DNA of 64,000 nucleotides from Hirundichthys speculiger (lineage: Eukaryota > Chordata > Actinopteri > Beloniformes > Exocoetidae). A program made the position numbers and the translations under genes. Location: positions 484,312 through 548,311 of the forward strand of contig JAGFBZ010000737.1 in NCBI GenBank assembly GCA_018398805.1, read 5' to 3'. The notes beneath the pieces were generated by a model, which was not told where the DNA came from, did not search any database, and saw nothing but the letters and a program-made list of their open reading frames with translations. This document shows positions 46,878 through 56,344 of the stretch, one piece after another; positions within the stretch are counted from its first letter, which is position 1, and each line of letters begins with the position of its first letter.

Positions 46878-47018
46878 ATGGCTGCTGGTCGAGAAGATGA
46901 CGATGGGGCCTCCGGTCCTGCCACAACGGAGGGAGGGGGTCATGGGCTGAATATGTTCCGGATGTTGATTACATTTATGTTATCAGTTTTCTGTGTTTTT
47001 GGTTTCATTCTCATGTAG
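46878..47018 (+). pseudogene. Short ORF with membrane segment after pol, possible env leader
   Basis: 46 codons start at ATG 46878 (context CACCCATGG, strong) and stop at TAG 47016. The N-terminal half is acidic and Gly-rich; residues 28-46 are strongly hydrophobic (MLITFMLSVFCVFGFILM), like a signal-anchor. Its position just after the pol stop is where a retroviral envelope leader is expected. No envelope body follows: 47019-47230 has no recognised motif. Identification is by position and composition only. Confidence 0.35.
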
Positions 47019-47094
47019 CAGGAGCCTGCTCAGCCACGGTCTGCTTGGGATGTGAGTGGTTCTTTCGTGAGTCGCAACCTGCTCTCCAAGGGGA

Positions 47095-47210
47095 GTTTAG
47101 TTAGTTCGTGATTGTCCATCTTGCGTTGTGGCGTAACATAGCGGAGACCACGTGAGTATGAATCAAAAGTGACGGCGGCACATGGCCGCGAGAGTATACA
47201 TGGCCCTTGA
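47095..47210 (+). repeat. Fragment shared with the MADF-bearing hAT MITE
   Basis: TTAGTTCGTGATTGTCCATC, ACATAGCGGAGACCACG, ATCAAAAGTGACGGCGGCA and CGCGAGAGTATACA are shared, with a gap, with 55650-55795 inside the element at 55323-55926. It adjoins the retroviral remnant. Confidence 0.75.
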
Positions 47211-47229
47211 ATCAGGCTTCACACATTGT

Positions 47230-48250
47230 TTTCAGCACTGGACAGAGCAGTATTGACTTCAGCACTGGACAGCTCCAGTAAGGAACGCAGATCTGTGATG
47301 GCAGCTCAGATGTCAGCCTCAGGAGATGATGCTGAAGCTGCAGTAGACAGTGAAAGAGCTGCTTGCAAGTTTACTGAATTATAGAATAGTTGCCATCTCC
47401 AGTCTCTATCACTTTAGAACCAAAACTGTTCATGACCACCTCAATAGATGTTCTACATTTCTGTTGCACAGATGATAGAATTTGAAAAAAAAAAAACTAA
47501 GGTAAAGTTATTATTAGTGTTGATAATAAATTATTCTTCTGAATTTTATTTATATTTATGTGATTATTATTCTATGATCTTATCCATGGTATAATACCAA
47601 GTAAATATGTTGTGAAGTGACACACATAGCAGACACTAGTTTTAAAATATTTCATATTTCAGATCTACAGTGTTTTTGTTTCATATTGCTGTTTTCATGA
47701 GAATGATTCCAGAAATATTATATTCATTATTGTAAATAAATAACCTTCCATAGTTCCAACCTTCCACAGCTGTAAGACACTGATGACAACTGGATGCCTT
47801 CCTAAGATGGCAGCAGTGTTAATGCAGGTGGACTGCTACCATTTAGCAGATAGAGGTAGATTTCTGTGTTCAGAACCAAATTCATATAATTTGATTGTTG
47901 GATGAAACTGGAATATCTATGGAAGTCAAAGTAATATGATTTCTTTTGTGCAAAATATTCACAGTTAGTTTTTATCAAAACATCTCTTCTTAATTCACAT
48001 GTAAATAAGTCAAACTTGAAAAAATAATTTTAAATAAATTACATTTATTTAGTTTCTTTTTAGTTTCACTGCAAATGACAATTTCATAAAACCTTTACCA
48101 TTAAATACATATATCTGTAATTTACAGAAAAAAGTAACATAAAAATAGCTGATGAAAACCAATTTAATAACTCTTACCTTAATGTAGTATTTACCTAGCA
48201 TGTAATATCTAACAAATTTTCAGCAACACATTTATAGCAATAAGCAACAT
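47230..48250. other. AT-rich intergenic sequence
   Basis: No frame, RNA gene or repeat recognised. Confidence 0.5.
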
Positions 48251-48252
48251 AA

Positions 48253-48584
48253 AGGGGTTGGACAATGAAACTGAAACACCTGTCATTTTAGTGTGGGAGG
48301 TTTCATGGCTAAACTGAACCAGCCTGGTGGCCAGTCTTCATTAGTTGCACATAGTACCAGTAAGAGCAGAGTTTAAAGGTTCAATTTGCAGGTTAAGAGC
48401 ACAGTCTTGCAATACACACAACATCGTGAGTGATATATCAGAGTTCAAAAGAGGACAAATTGTCGGTGCACGTCTTGCTGGCGCATCTGTGACCAAGACA
48501 GCAAGTCTTTATGATGTATCAAGAGCCACGGTGTCCAGGGTAATGTCAGCATACCACCAAGAAGGATACCCACAGGTGGCCTGA
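48253..48584 (+). mobile_element. Tc1-like element, 5' end only
   Basis: The terminus AGGGGTTGGACAATGAAACT followed by GAAACACCTG is a known type of Tc1 end. A frame then reads [40 protein letters not shown], the N-terminal paired-like helix-turn-helix of a Tc1 transposase. It breaks off at about 48580 where Ty3/Gypsy gag sequence begins. Confidence 0.85.
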
Positions 48585-48589
48585 GCGGT

Positions 48590-49380
48590 GGCGACGGGCA
48601 TACGCAGGCTGCTAGTACTGCGGTGGACCTCTCTCAGCTTAGCTTGGTCCTGAGATCTGACAGTAAAGAACCTCCTGTTTTCTGTGGTGAGATGACGGAT
48701 AAGTGCTCAGTGTATGAGTGGGTGGACTTGATGTCGATGTACCTGAGGAGGAAGGATGTTAGGATTGCTGATCAGTCTGATGAGATTATGAGCAGGCTCA
48801 TGGGCAGGGCCAAGATGTGGTGAGGATTGGGTTACGCAGTGATCCATCAATCATCATTGAGAGGCGGCCTGATGCGATCTATGCTATCCTAAGGCAGCAT
48901 TTCAGTGATCTGTCGTATTCATGCATGCCACTTGCTGATTTCTACAGCACACTCCCCAGGGCTCACGAGAGTCCCATTGATTACTGGGTGCGTTTGAATA
49001 AAGTAGCTGATATAGCAGAGGAGTGCCTTCAGCGTCAGGGGAGGAGCATGGGTGACCTGACCAAAGAGGTGGCTATGATGTTTGTGAGACACTATAATGA
49101 GCCTTCCCTGTCTGTTGTCTTTAAGAGCAAGCTGGCAAGTTGCTGGACAGCTAAAGAGGTCCAGGAGAGGATCAACAAATATCAGAGGGAGGTGAAGTCC
49201 AGGCCCGATAAGTCTGCAGCCGAACGCACTGCCAGGCAAGCTGTTGCTGTGGTGGATGGTGGCTCACAGAGTATGGAGTGTGTTGAATCCGACACTATGT
49301 TCCAGTGCCATAGACAGGGTGTTAGCCAGCCTCAGCGCCAACCTCAAAGCGGAGCCTGCGTCACTGCAGGCTAACATGGA
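48590..49380 (+). pseudogene. Ty3/Gypsy gag, broken
   Basis: Two overlapping frames (48623-48823 and 48817-49374) carry a teleost Gypsy gag: VDLSQLSLVLRSDSKEPPVF, YEWVDLMSMYLRRKDV, VRIGLRSDPSI, MPLADFYSTLPRAHESPIDY, WVRLNKVADIAEECLQRQGR. The frame break at about 48820 is small (the RAKMW end runs straight into VRIGLRSD). The capsid part is nearly complete in length. No LTR was found upstream; the 5' border touches a Tc1 fragment. Confidence 0.8.
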
Positions 49381-49905
49381 TAGGATGTCTAAGATGCTTG
49401 GCGATTTGTTGAGAAGTTTGACTGCTAATACCAGTGTTCCTGCCTCCCAGAGCCGCAACCCTTCTTTTCAGAGGAAGAGGGTCTCGACAACCAGGGTTTG
49501 TGGCATTTGTAGTGACAATTCTCACTCTACAATTGCACATTGTCAGCTACACCCCCTGTGTTTCACGTGTCACCAGCTAGGCCAGATGAAACTCCAGTGT
49601 CCCAAAGCACGTCCCCGGGTGCACCGCAGTCTGCTCACCAGTCCGCCCCTGCCTCGTCCTCTCTTCACTGAAACTAGACTGCCTGCACTTTGGGAGGGAG
49701 TGCCTCAGTGATAACACCCTCAGTCTCGATGATGATTTACAGTCTATGTATGAGTCAGCCTGTGAGAGTCTCCCAGACAGTCATCTTTCAGAACACACAA
49801 CGTTTGGGAGCCAGTGAAACTTTGTTTTACACTCCCATAGTGGTCAATGGATGTGAAACAGTGTCTGCCATGTTGGATTCTGGTTCTAGCTCTGGACTGT
49901 GATTG
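49380..49905 (+). pseudogene. Ty3/Gypsy nucleocapsid and protease remnants
   Basis: A zinc-knuckle-like CFTCHQLGQMKLQC at 49558-49599 has the three Cys, but the His position (normally GH) is Gln, so it could not bind zinc normally. The protease active site MLDSGSSSGL at 49870-49899 ends in TGA; sequence up to 50100 (about 150 bp of typical protease, including VPTLVVPGQVDELIIGTN-like residues) is in another frame. Confidence 0.7.
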
Positions 49906-50099
49906 TGGGGAGCCCGTGGATATTGTGCTGATTGGATGGGGAGGATAGAGGGTGCGTCCTAAAAGGGTCTTTGACCTGCAGCTTGAAGTTTATGGATGTG
50001 AGGTGGTTGTGCCCACTCTTGTTGTTCCCGGTCAGGTGGACGAGCTCATCATAGGGACTAACGTGATTAAATACCTGACATGCAGGTTTTAAGGGTCAC

Positions 50100-51560
50100 A
50101 GAAGTACTGGGAGATGGTTGCAGGGACGGCTGGGACTGATGTCGGAGGGCATGAAGAGTTCCTTACCATGGTTGCTGGCATTCATGGATGGAGAGGCGAA
50201 TCTGTGCCTGACTTTGTGGGCACAGTCAAACTCAACAGTGCCATAACGCTTTTGGCTGGGCATGAGCACCTCATGTGGGGGAAACTCCGGAAAAGTCGCG
50301 TGGGCCACCAGGTTGCACCATGGTGGTCGAGCCGACAAAGTCCCATTCTGTTCCAAGGAAAGTTCTTGTTGGCAGGGTGGTGATGCCCTTGTGGGGCGAC
50401 GGATGGGTGCCTATAAAGATCGTGAACCCTACAGACAAACCGGTGACCGTCAGGAGGAATGCTAAGGCAGATGGCAGATGTGCACTCATGTTTGGCTGTC
50501 GAGGAAATGCAACCTGCTGAGGGTCCGTGTCTGAAATCCATCAGCCTCCATGTTGCAGCGGAACGAGCCCCCGACCCTGACATGTCAGAGGCCCTTGGGA
50601 GACAGGGTTTGAGTGACTTGGATCTCGACTCGTGTGAGGTGTCAGATCCGTGTAGGAGAAGGCTGTGTGACCTCATCCTGGAATACTCTGACATTTTCTC
50701 CAAGCATAAGCTCGATTGTGGAGAAGTGAAAGACTTTGTCCACAAAATCCACCTGATGGATGAAAAGCCTTTCAAGCTCACTTACAGGCGTATTCCTCCG
50801 GCCCATTACCAAAAACTCAGGACTACATTGAACAAGATGGAGGAAAAAGGTATCATCAGGTAGTCGACTAATGAGTTTGCTTCGCTGCTGGTCCTGGTGT
50901 GGAAAAGGAATGGAGAGTTGCGCATCTGCACTGACTTTTGCTGGCTAAATGCTCGGACAGTGAAGGACACTTACCCTCTCCTGCATCAAGCCGACTGCCT
51001 TGTTGCACTGGGGGGCAACGCATTGTTCAGTACCATGGACCTCACGTCTGGGTTCTATAATATCCCCCTTGATGAAGACAGCAAGAAGTTCACTGCCTTT
51101 GCGTCGCCTGTTGGGCTTCATGAGTATAACAGACTTCCTCAGGGGCTTTGTAACAGTCCAGGTAGCTTCATGCGCATGATGATGAAGATTTTTGGAGATC
51201 AGAACTTCATGACTTTGCTCTGTTATTTGGATGATTTATTGGTTTTTGCGCCAAGTGAAGTCGAAGCTGTGAACACGCTTGAGATGGTCTTTGAGCGGTT
51301 GCAAGAGCACAACCTCAAACTTGCTCCCAAGAAGTGCCACCTTCTGCGCCACTCAGTTCACTTTCTGGGCCACGTTATTGACAGTAGTGGTGTGTCAACG
51401 GACCCTGCTAAGGTGGATGCCATACAACAGGTGTCTAAGTCAGACTTGATGTCTTCGGATGGTCAGACACCATGCCCCAGTAAGATCAAGTCGTTCTTAG
51501 GCCTAGTGAACTGGTATCAGCGTTTTGTTCTACGCTGGCTAAGCCTCTCATCCAGCTAAC
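50100..51560 (+). pseudogene. Ty3/Gypsy reverse transcriptase, broken by one TAG
   Basis: Frame 50459-50863 carries LILEYSDIFSKHKLDCG, then KPFKLTYRRIPPAHY. It stops at TAG in the motif KGIIR-stop-STNEFAS (50861-50863). The next frame (to 51559) continues with LRICTDFCWLNARTVKD, STMDLTSGFYNIPLDED, LPQGLCNSPGSFMRMM and the catalytic YLDD at 51224-51235. After it come FLGHVIDSSGVSTDP and IKSFLGLVNWYQRF. Relative order and spacing are those of Ty3/Gypsy. Apart from the stop the domain is well preserved, so this copy is younger than the retrovirus remnant. Confidence 0.9.
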
Positions 51561-51860
51561 AGCTGAGGCAAAGGTCAACAAAAATAGTAAAGGGAAGAGG
51601 AAGAAGCTTGTGTACGGGAAGCTGACTGCTGAGGATTGGACCTCGGAATGTGACGAGGCACTGCAAGCTCTCAAGGATGCCCTGCTTGAGAATGTCATGT
51701 TGGCCCACCCTGATTTTTCCAAACCTTTAATTCTCTCCACCGACGCTTCAACTGACGGTTTAGGCGCTGTGCTGTCAGGTCGCCCCGGGTGACAAACGGG
51801 CTCGTCCAATAGCGTTTGCTAGCAAGTTTGCTGTCTATTTTGCTCTTTGTTCACTGCATT
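51560..51860 (+). pseudogene. Ty3/Gypsy connection and start of RNase H, truncated
   Basis: WTSECDEALQALKDALLENV, LAHPDFSKPLILSTDASTDG and LGAVLS match the connection and the first RNase H Asp. A frameshift at about 51790 is followed by ARPIAFASKF-like sequence (51805-51830), then similarity ends near 51862. Integrase and 3' LTR are absent. Confidence 0.8.
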
Positions 51861-51864
51861 GATA

Positions 51865-54120
51865 CTGACGTTGGACAGGTACTTGCAGAACTTGCCTGCA
51901 TTGCCTTTTTTATGTATATTGTTGGTTTTGAAGTTGAAGAAAGATCACAGAAGTCCATGTTTCTAATTTTTTTTTTGTGACTGTGAGTGGCCAGATTTGT
52001 GTTGAGAATAAGAGGCACACAAAAAAGCATATTTTCCCTCACTCTTGTCATTATTTTGTTGTGAGGTTTGTTTGTTTTATTGTGCTATTGTTTTTTTTTT
52101 CACGTTCATGGCATTTAAATATTGGGGGTGAAAAGCATCTATACTTGATAAAACTTGACGGAACTACATATCCTGTCTGCTGGACTACTGCTCTCATGGT
52201 GCCTGTGCATGATTGCTTTAAACTTGAAATAATCTCCTTAACTCAATTTTACCAAGTTAGTTATTGATAAAGTTGGAAGGATAAAAAAAAAATCCAGGAT
52301 CAAAATTTTCAGACTGTTATACAAAGTACATAGACCACAAATTTACTGTTGTTTGATGTTTAGGGAAATTTGGAATATGACCATTGTTTTTGTTCCAAAG
52401 ATATTTAATGGAAGCTTATCCAGGTTTGGGAAAAAACAGCCTGCAACTGTTATTGCTAAACATACCCTTAATACAGCCTGAAACCCATTTAACATAATGA
52501 TTGAGGAAATACTTTTTATCTCATATTTTATGTTAATAGATTTATAAATTAGGTGTTTTTTTTTTGTTTGTTTCCATGAGACCACCGTAGTTACGAAAAT
52601 AGAAAAGCCCACTTTTATTTTTGTGACTACTTTTTTTCATTGCAGGTTTATTTTGGTACATTTAGTGGAAGTTTTGAAAAAGAAACAAAGGTGCTGTCGT
52701 CTTGCACTGTGCTGTCTTTGGATGACAGTTGTTTCACTTTTGAGGTTGTTTTGCCTTTTGACAAAATACACTTGTGTTGTTAAGACCTATCTTGTTTTAT
52801 TTTTTAAAAAATCTTACACATGGTTAATCCACCCATTTGGAATTTAGAATAGATGAGTTAGATGGATGTACAAACTGAAGTAAAGGTCAAGACTTGCATC
52901 CACAGGTTAGGCACTTGAACAGCACACTGTGAATGTTTTTTATTAAAATCTTCTCATCCTTTAGCAAATTCAAAATATACAATGTATCAAATATATAGAC
53001 AGCCTTAACTTTACATTAACACATTATTTTGGGTTAATAAATAGTATTTTTGTATTTACCACAACTTAATGTGAGTTTAACATAACATTTAATATAGGGA
53101 ACATATTAAAGCCATTTATCAAGCATTTGTTAGTTTAATATGCTGAATATGCAGTGGCAGCAGCAAAACATTTTCATTGCAGTTGCTTAGGGGTTGCTAA
53201 ACAATTGTATGGAGTTGCTGGACAATTTACTGCAATACCAAATAAATAGCATAAATATGGATATGTATGTCATTACCGGCCTACTCATTCTAATCAGCGC
53301 TATCTGAAACTAGCGCGCATGCCATGATTAAAACAGATTACAGATTAAAAAAATCAATTTGAAGTTCGTTATTATAATTTTACCATATAGTCATGCCGCT
53401 TTTCACAGCAGTGAGAAATGCACATTAACAACCTAGACTACAAATCATTTAACAATAACCTGTTCATCACATTTTAACCAGTTAATATTCACATAAGTTC
53501 ACATCAGAAGAGATCTAGCAGACTTACGCTTCAACAGATAGCCTCCATTTTGATGTCACTTTTCTAACGGCCCGGTTTTTTTTTCCCAGCTGACTTCGCG
53601 TGACCCCTGCAGGCCAGTTCTCGCGAGACGAGTCTCTCTCTCATCGTTTTTAATTGTCTTCCTTTTATTTTAATTTAAAACAAAAACACATGAAATAAAT
53701 TTAAAATTAAATTGTCACCATTTTGTTTTTATTTAACACAATTAAAATTTTTTTTTTTTTTAATAGTCTCCATTCTAGGGGTTTCTTTGAGGTTGCTAAG
53801 CCATATTTTGGGGTTGCTATAGCAACTGCAAGCTACCCCCCCAGCGCCACCCCTGGGAATATGACATAATCGTTTGAGGTTATAAAAAAGTTATGTTTGA
53901 TCAACATAACAAAATTAAACATATCTAACAATAACATTTATTTTTTGGTACACATATTTTTTTATGTGCAACTGATGTACATATTATTTTCATGTTCATT
54001 CAACAGACTTTTTTTTTCTCAGTGTACCTCATCATTACCTTTCCTGTGTGGTCCAACGTTTCTCTCCTCTGTTTAAAATGGACTGACCTTTTTAGGAAGC
54101 AATGGCCTTATTCACAATTC
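51865..54120. other. AT-rich intergenic region
   Basis: No host exon was recognised. Only one repeat pair (53147-53858) was seen. Confidence 0.5.
53147..53858. mobile_element. Possible DNA element with GTTGCTA-rich inverted ends
   Basis: The left part GCAGTGGCAGCAGC then CATTGCAGTTGCTTAGGGGT, and the right part (minus strand) CAGGGGTGGCGCTGGGGG then TTGCAGTTGCTATAGCAACC are imperfect inverted repeats. The right end resembles a common fish MITE. The internal part has no coding frame. Confidence 0.45.
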
Positions 54121-54121
54121 A

Positions 54122-54482
54122 TTTAGGGTCGAATCGCCGACTCCTACATGGAACCGAGGCGGCTCGGACGGCCTTCCGCGTTCCCGCAGCCGCCGTGCGC
54201 ACACCTGGGAAGGAGTTAAGATCCATGACCGAAACAGAAAAACCGGTTCCTCAGGTCCATCTACCCAGCTAAAGCTCATGTTTCCTGGCTGAAGCAGAAA
54301 GGTAACAGACTGGTGGGCTGTGACAGCTCGTGCTTGGCGGGACTAATAAAGCCTGAAGAACAACTTATTGATTGCTGTTAAAAATAAACACATGCGCCGT
54401 CGTTCCTTCATGTCCCGGGATGGAGAGTTGCTGTCGTCGGTCATGTATGCCGTGTTTTAAACCGGCTCTGGAATAGGATCTG
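54122..54482 (+). promoter_or_regulatory. CpG-rich probable promoter and 5' UTR of the SRMS-like gene
   Basis: CpG density rises abruptly at 54122 (GGGTCGAATCGCCGACTC, GGCGGCTCGGACGGCC, GCAGCCGCCGTGCGCAC) in otherwise CpG-poor, AT-rich DNA and stays high through the coding exon to 54800. No TATA box at a convincing place. Transcription start unknown. Confidence 0.55.
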
Positions 54483-54803
54483 GCCAGATTTGCGCTACCC
54501 AGGCGTCGTCAACAGCAGCCATGTCATCGCGAACCCGGCGGCCCGGGCGGCGGATCTCAGCACCGTGTCCGGGACCGTCTGCATGCCGTCGCCCAGGAAG
54601 CGGCCGGCGCAGCTTTACGCAGCGCTCTTCGACTTTGAGGCCCGAAGCTACGATGAGCTGACCGTGAAGGAGGGAGACAAGCTGTCGGTGATCGAACAGA
54701 GGGGGGAGTACGTTCTGGCCAAAAAGCTGACCGGGTCTCTGGAGTCCGGACTGATCCCGGCCAACTACGTGGCTCTGCTGCAGGACGAGTTCGCCAAACA
54801 CAA
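54420..54803 (+). CDS. srms: SRMS-like tyrosine kinase, first coding exon (N-terminus and SH3 domain), with apparent frameshift
   Basis: The SH3 domain runs from QLYAALFDFEARSYDELTVK (54610 on) through VLAKKLTGSLESGLIPANYV. The ALFDFEAR, ELTV..GDKL and G-IP.NYV motifs are those of Src-type SH3 domains. The LAKKLTGS.ESGLIP section is closer to SRMS than to FRK, PTK6 or Src, which have a Trp pair there. The SH3 frame is open from 54388 and includes LNRLWNRIWPDLR (54457-54495), like the IWP motif near the SRMS N-terminus, but has no ATG before 54583 (weak context). The best start, ATG 54420 (GGGATGG), is in another frame and meets TAG at 54474. Removing one base near TTTT 54455-54458 would join them. 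Donor AA|GTGAGT, phase 2. No Gly2 myristoylation signal, as expected of SRMS. Confidence 0.75.
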
Positions 54804-54966
54804 GTGAGTTCTCTGAATACTTTCCTAAATTATGCTCCCTTTAGATAATGTTTATCATGTTATTTATTCAAGGGCCACCTGTTCATTTAGTGCCCATGTG
54901 AAACCATAGGCTGTTACCAAAAAAAAAAAAAAAAAAAAAAAAGATAAAAATCATTTTTCATCATTT

Positions 54967-55270
54967 TTTTTTTTTAGAAATTGAATTTTTTTTACACTGA
55001 ATTTTTTTGAGATGTTGATTTTTTTTTTTACACTGAATTTTTTGGGGTGATGAATTTCTTTACATGTTGAATTTTAAAAAACTGAATATTTTAAGACAAC
55101 AATTTTTTTTAATACTGAATTTATTTTAACAAAATAAAATTCAGAGGCAAAAAAAAATTCAGTGCTAGAAATCTGATGTTTTTTAAAATTCAAAGTCTGA
55201 TTTTGATGCTGAAAAATTTCAATCTTAAAAATTCGTATTCAAACTCAGATGGCACAGAAAAACTTCCATA
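54967..55270 (+). mobile_element. Solo arm of the fold-back element
   Basis: The sequence matches the right arm of the element at 30629-31981: TTACACTGAATTTTT units, ATTTTAAGACAACAATTTTT, AAATCTGATGTTTTTTAAAA, GATGCTGAAAAATTTCAATC, ending GGCACAGAAAAACTTCCATA. The inner CCAAT-box block, loop and opposite arm are absent. A23 lies just upstream (54920-54942). Confidence 0.9.
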
Positions 55271-55322
55271 TGGTAGTTGTGACAGCTGAGGCATATAGGA
55301 AATAAGAGCTAATGGTTGCTGA

Positions 55323-55926
55323 TAGGGATGCACATTAACCGTTTAACCGTTAACCGATAACAGTAACTCTAACCGATTAATACTAACGGTCAATTTTGTT
55401 TTTAAGCTACTTAATTCAATCAACTCATGGGGGCGTGTCAACAGGTGCAACAGGCCTCTGATTGGTCAATTCTACATCCGCGTAGAAAAGAGCGGGTCAT
55501 CAAAAAAATGAGGAAGTTCCCACATCTGTACGATTCTGGTTCTCCGCACATATTCTAGTAATTCATGGAGGGAGATTGCGAAGAATGTGGGTCTAGATAC
55601 AGCCGAGACGGTGAGGAAGTGGAAAAACACAAGAGATAAGTTTAGTAAGTTTAGCTAGTTCGTGATTGTCGCTCTTGCGTTGTGGTGTAGAATAACATAG
55701 CGGAGACCGCGCTAGTATAAATCAAAAGTGACGGCGGCATCTCTGCTACAAGCTGACGGTGACACATTGCCGCGAGAGTATACACGGGGAAGTGTCCGCA
55801 TGCGTCCACGACAACGCGCGCAACATCACAGCAGCCAACCCTCCCAGACTTATCGGTTAACGGTTATTAATCGTTAAAGGGCGTCGGTTAACGGTCATAA
55901 AAAAAAATCCAAAATGTGCATCCCTA
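55323..55926. mobile_element. hAT-type MITE with 8-bp duplication, carrying a MADF-domain fragment
   Basis: The ends TAGGGATGCACATT and AATGTGCATCCCTA are inverted. The 8-bp GTTGCTGA flanks both sides (55315-55322 and 55927-55934). Sub-terminal AACCGTTAACCGATAAC and GGTTATTAATCGTT are also inverted. The core holds a MADF fragment at about 55515-55657. Confidence 0.93.
55515..55657 (+). pseudogene. MADF-domain fragment inside the MITE
   Basis: One frame reads RKFPHLYDSGS (about 55510-55545); a second (55567-55657) reads SWREIAKNVGLD, then ETVRKWKNTRDKFSKF. These are the middle and end helices of a MADF DNA-binding domain (YDS.. and W..I......V..KW.N.RD). A stop (TAG at about 55557) and a frame break lie between. 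MADF domains occur in Harbinger-associated proteins and in hAT-linked fish genes. Confidence 0.65.
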
Positions 55927-56344
55927 GTTGCTGAGCTGAGGTTTGAACTCTCTCTGTTTAAAGACAAAGTAATCAGACTTCAATGTGATTAAATGAAATG
56001 GTGGAAATGTAATGAAGATGCTCTAAGCTTAATGGCTCCTATAAACTTGAGGATTTCTGGAGTCTATAAGAATAAGAATTAATTCTATTTGCCAGGTTTG
56101 TGTCAACGAACAAGGACTTTAATTCAGACAGACTTTGTCTCTCGATGTTTAAGTAGAATAATATAAAGATAAAAATAAATACAATAAAAATGAACTAAAA
56201 TAAAAAATAGAGGATTTAAAATATATGTTTACTATGTACAAGACAGACCAATATTTACAGATATGATATTGCACAATATTTCTCGTACACTTTTTGACTA
56301 TTGCAAATTCAGCAGACTGACAGCCAAGGGAAAGAAATTGTCAA

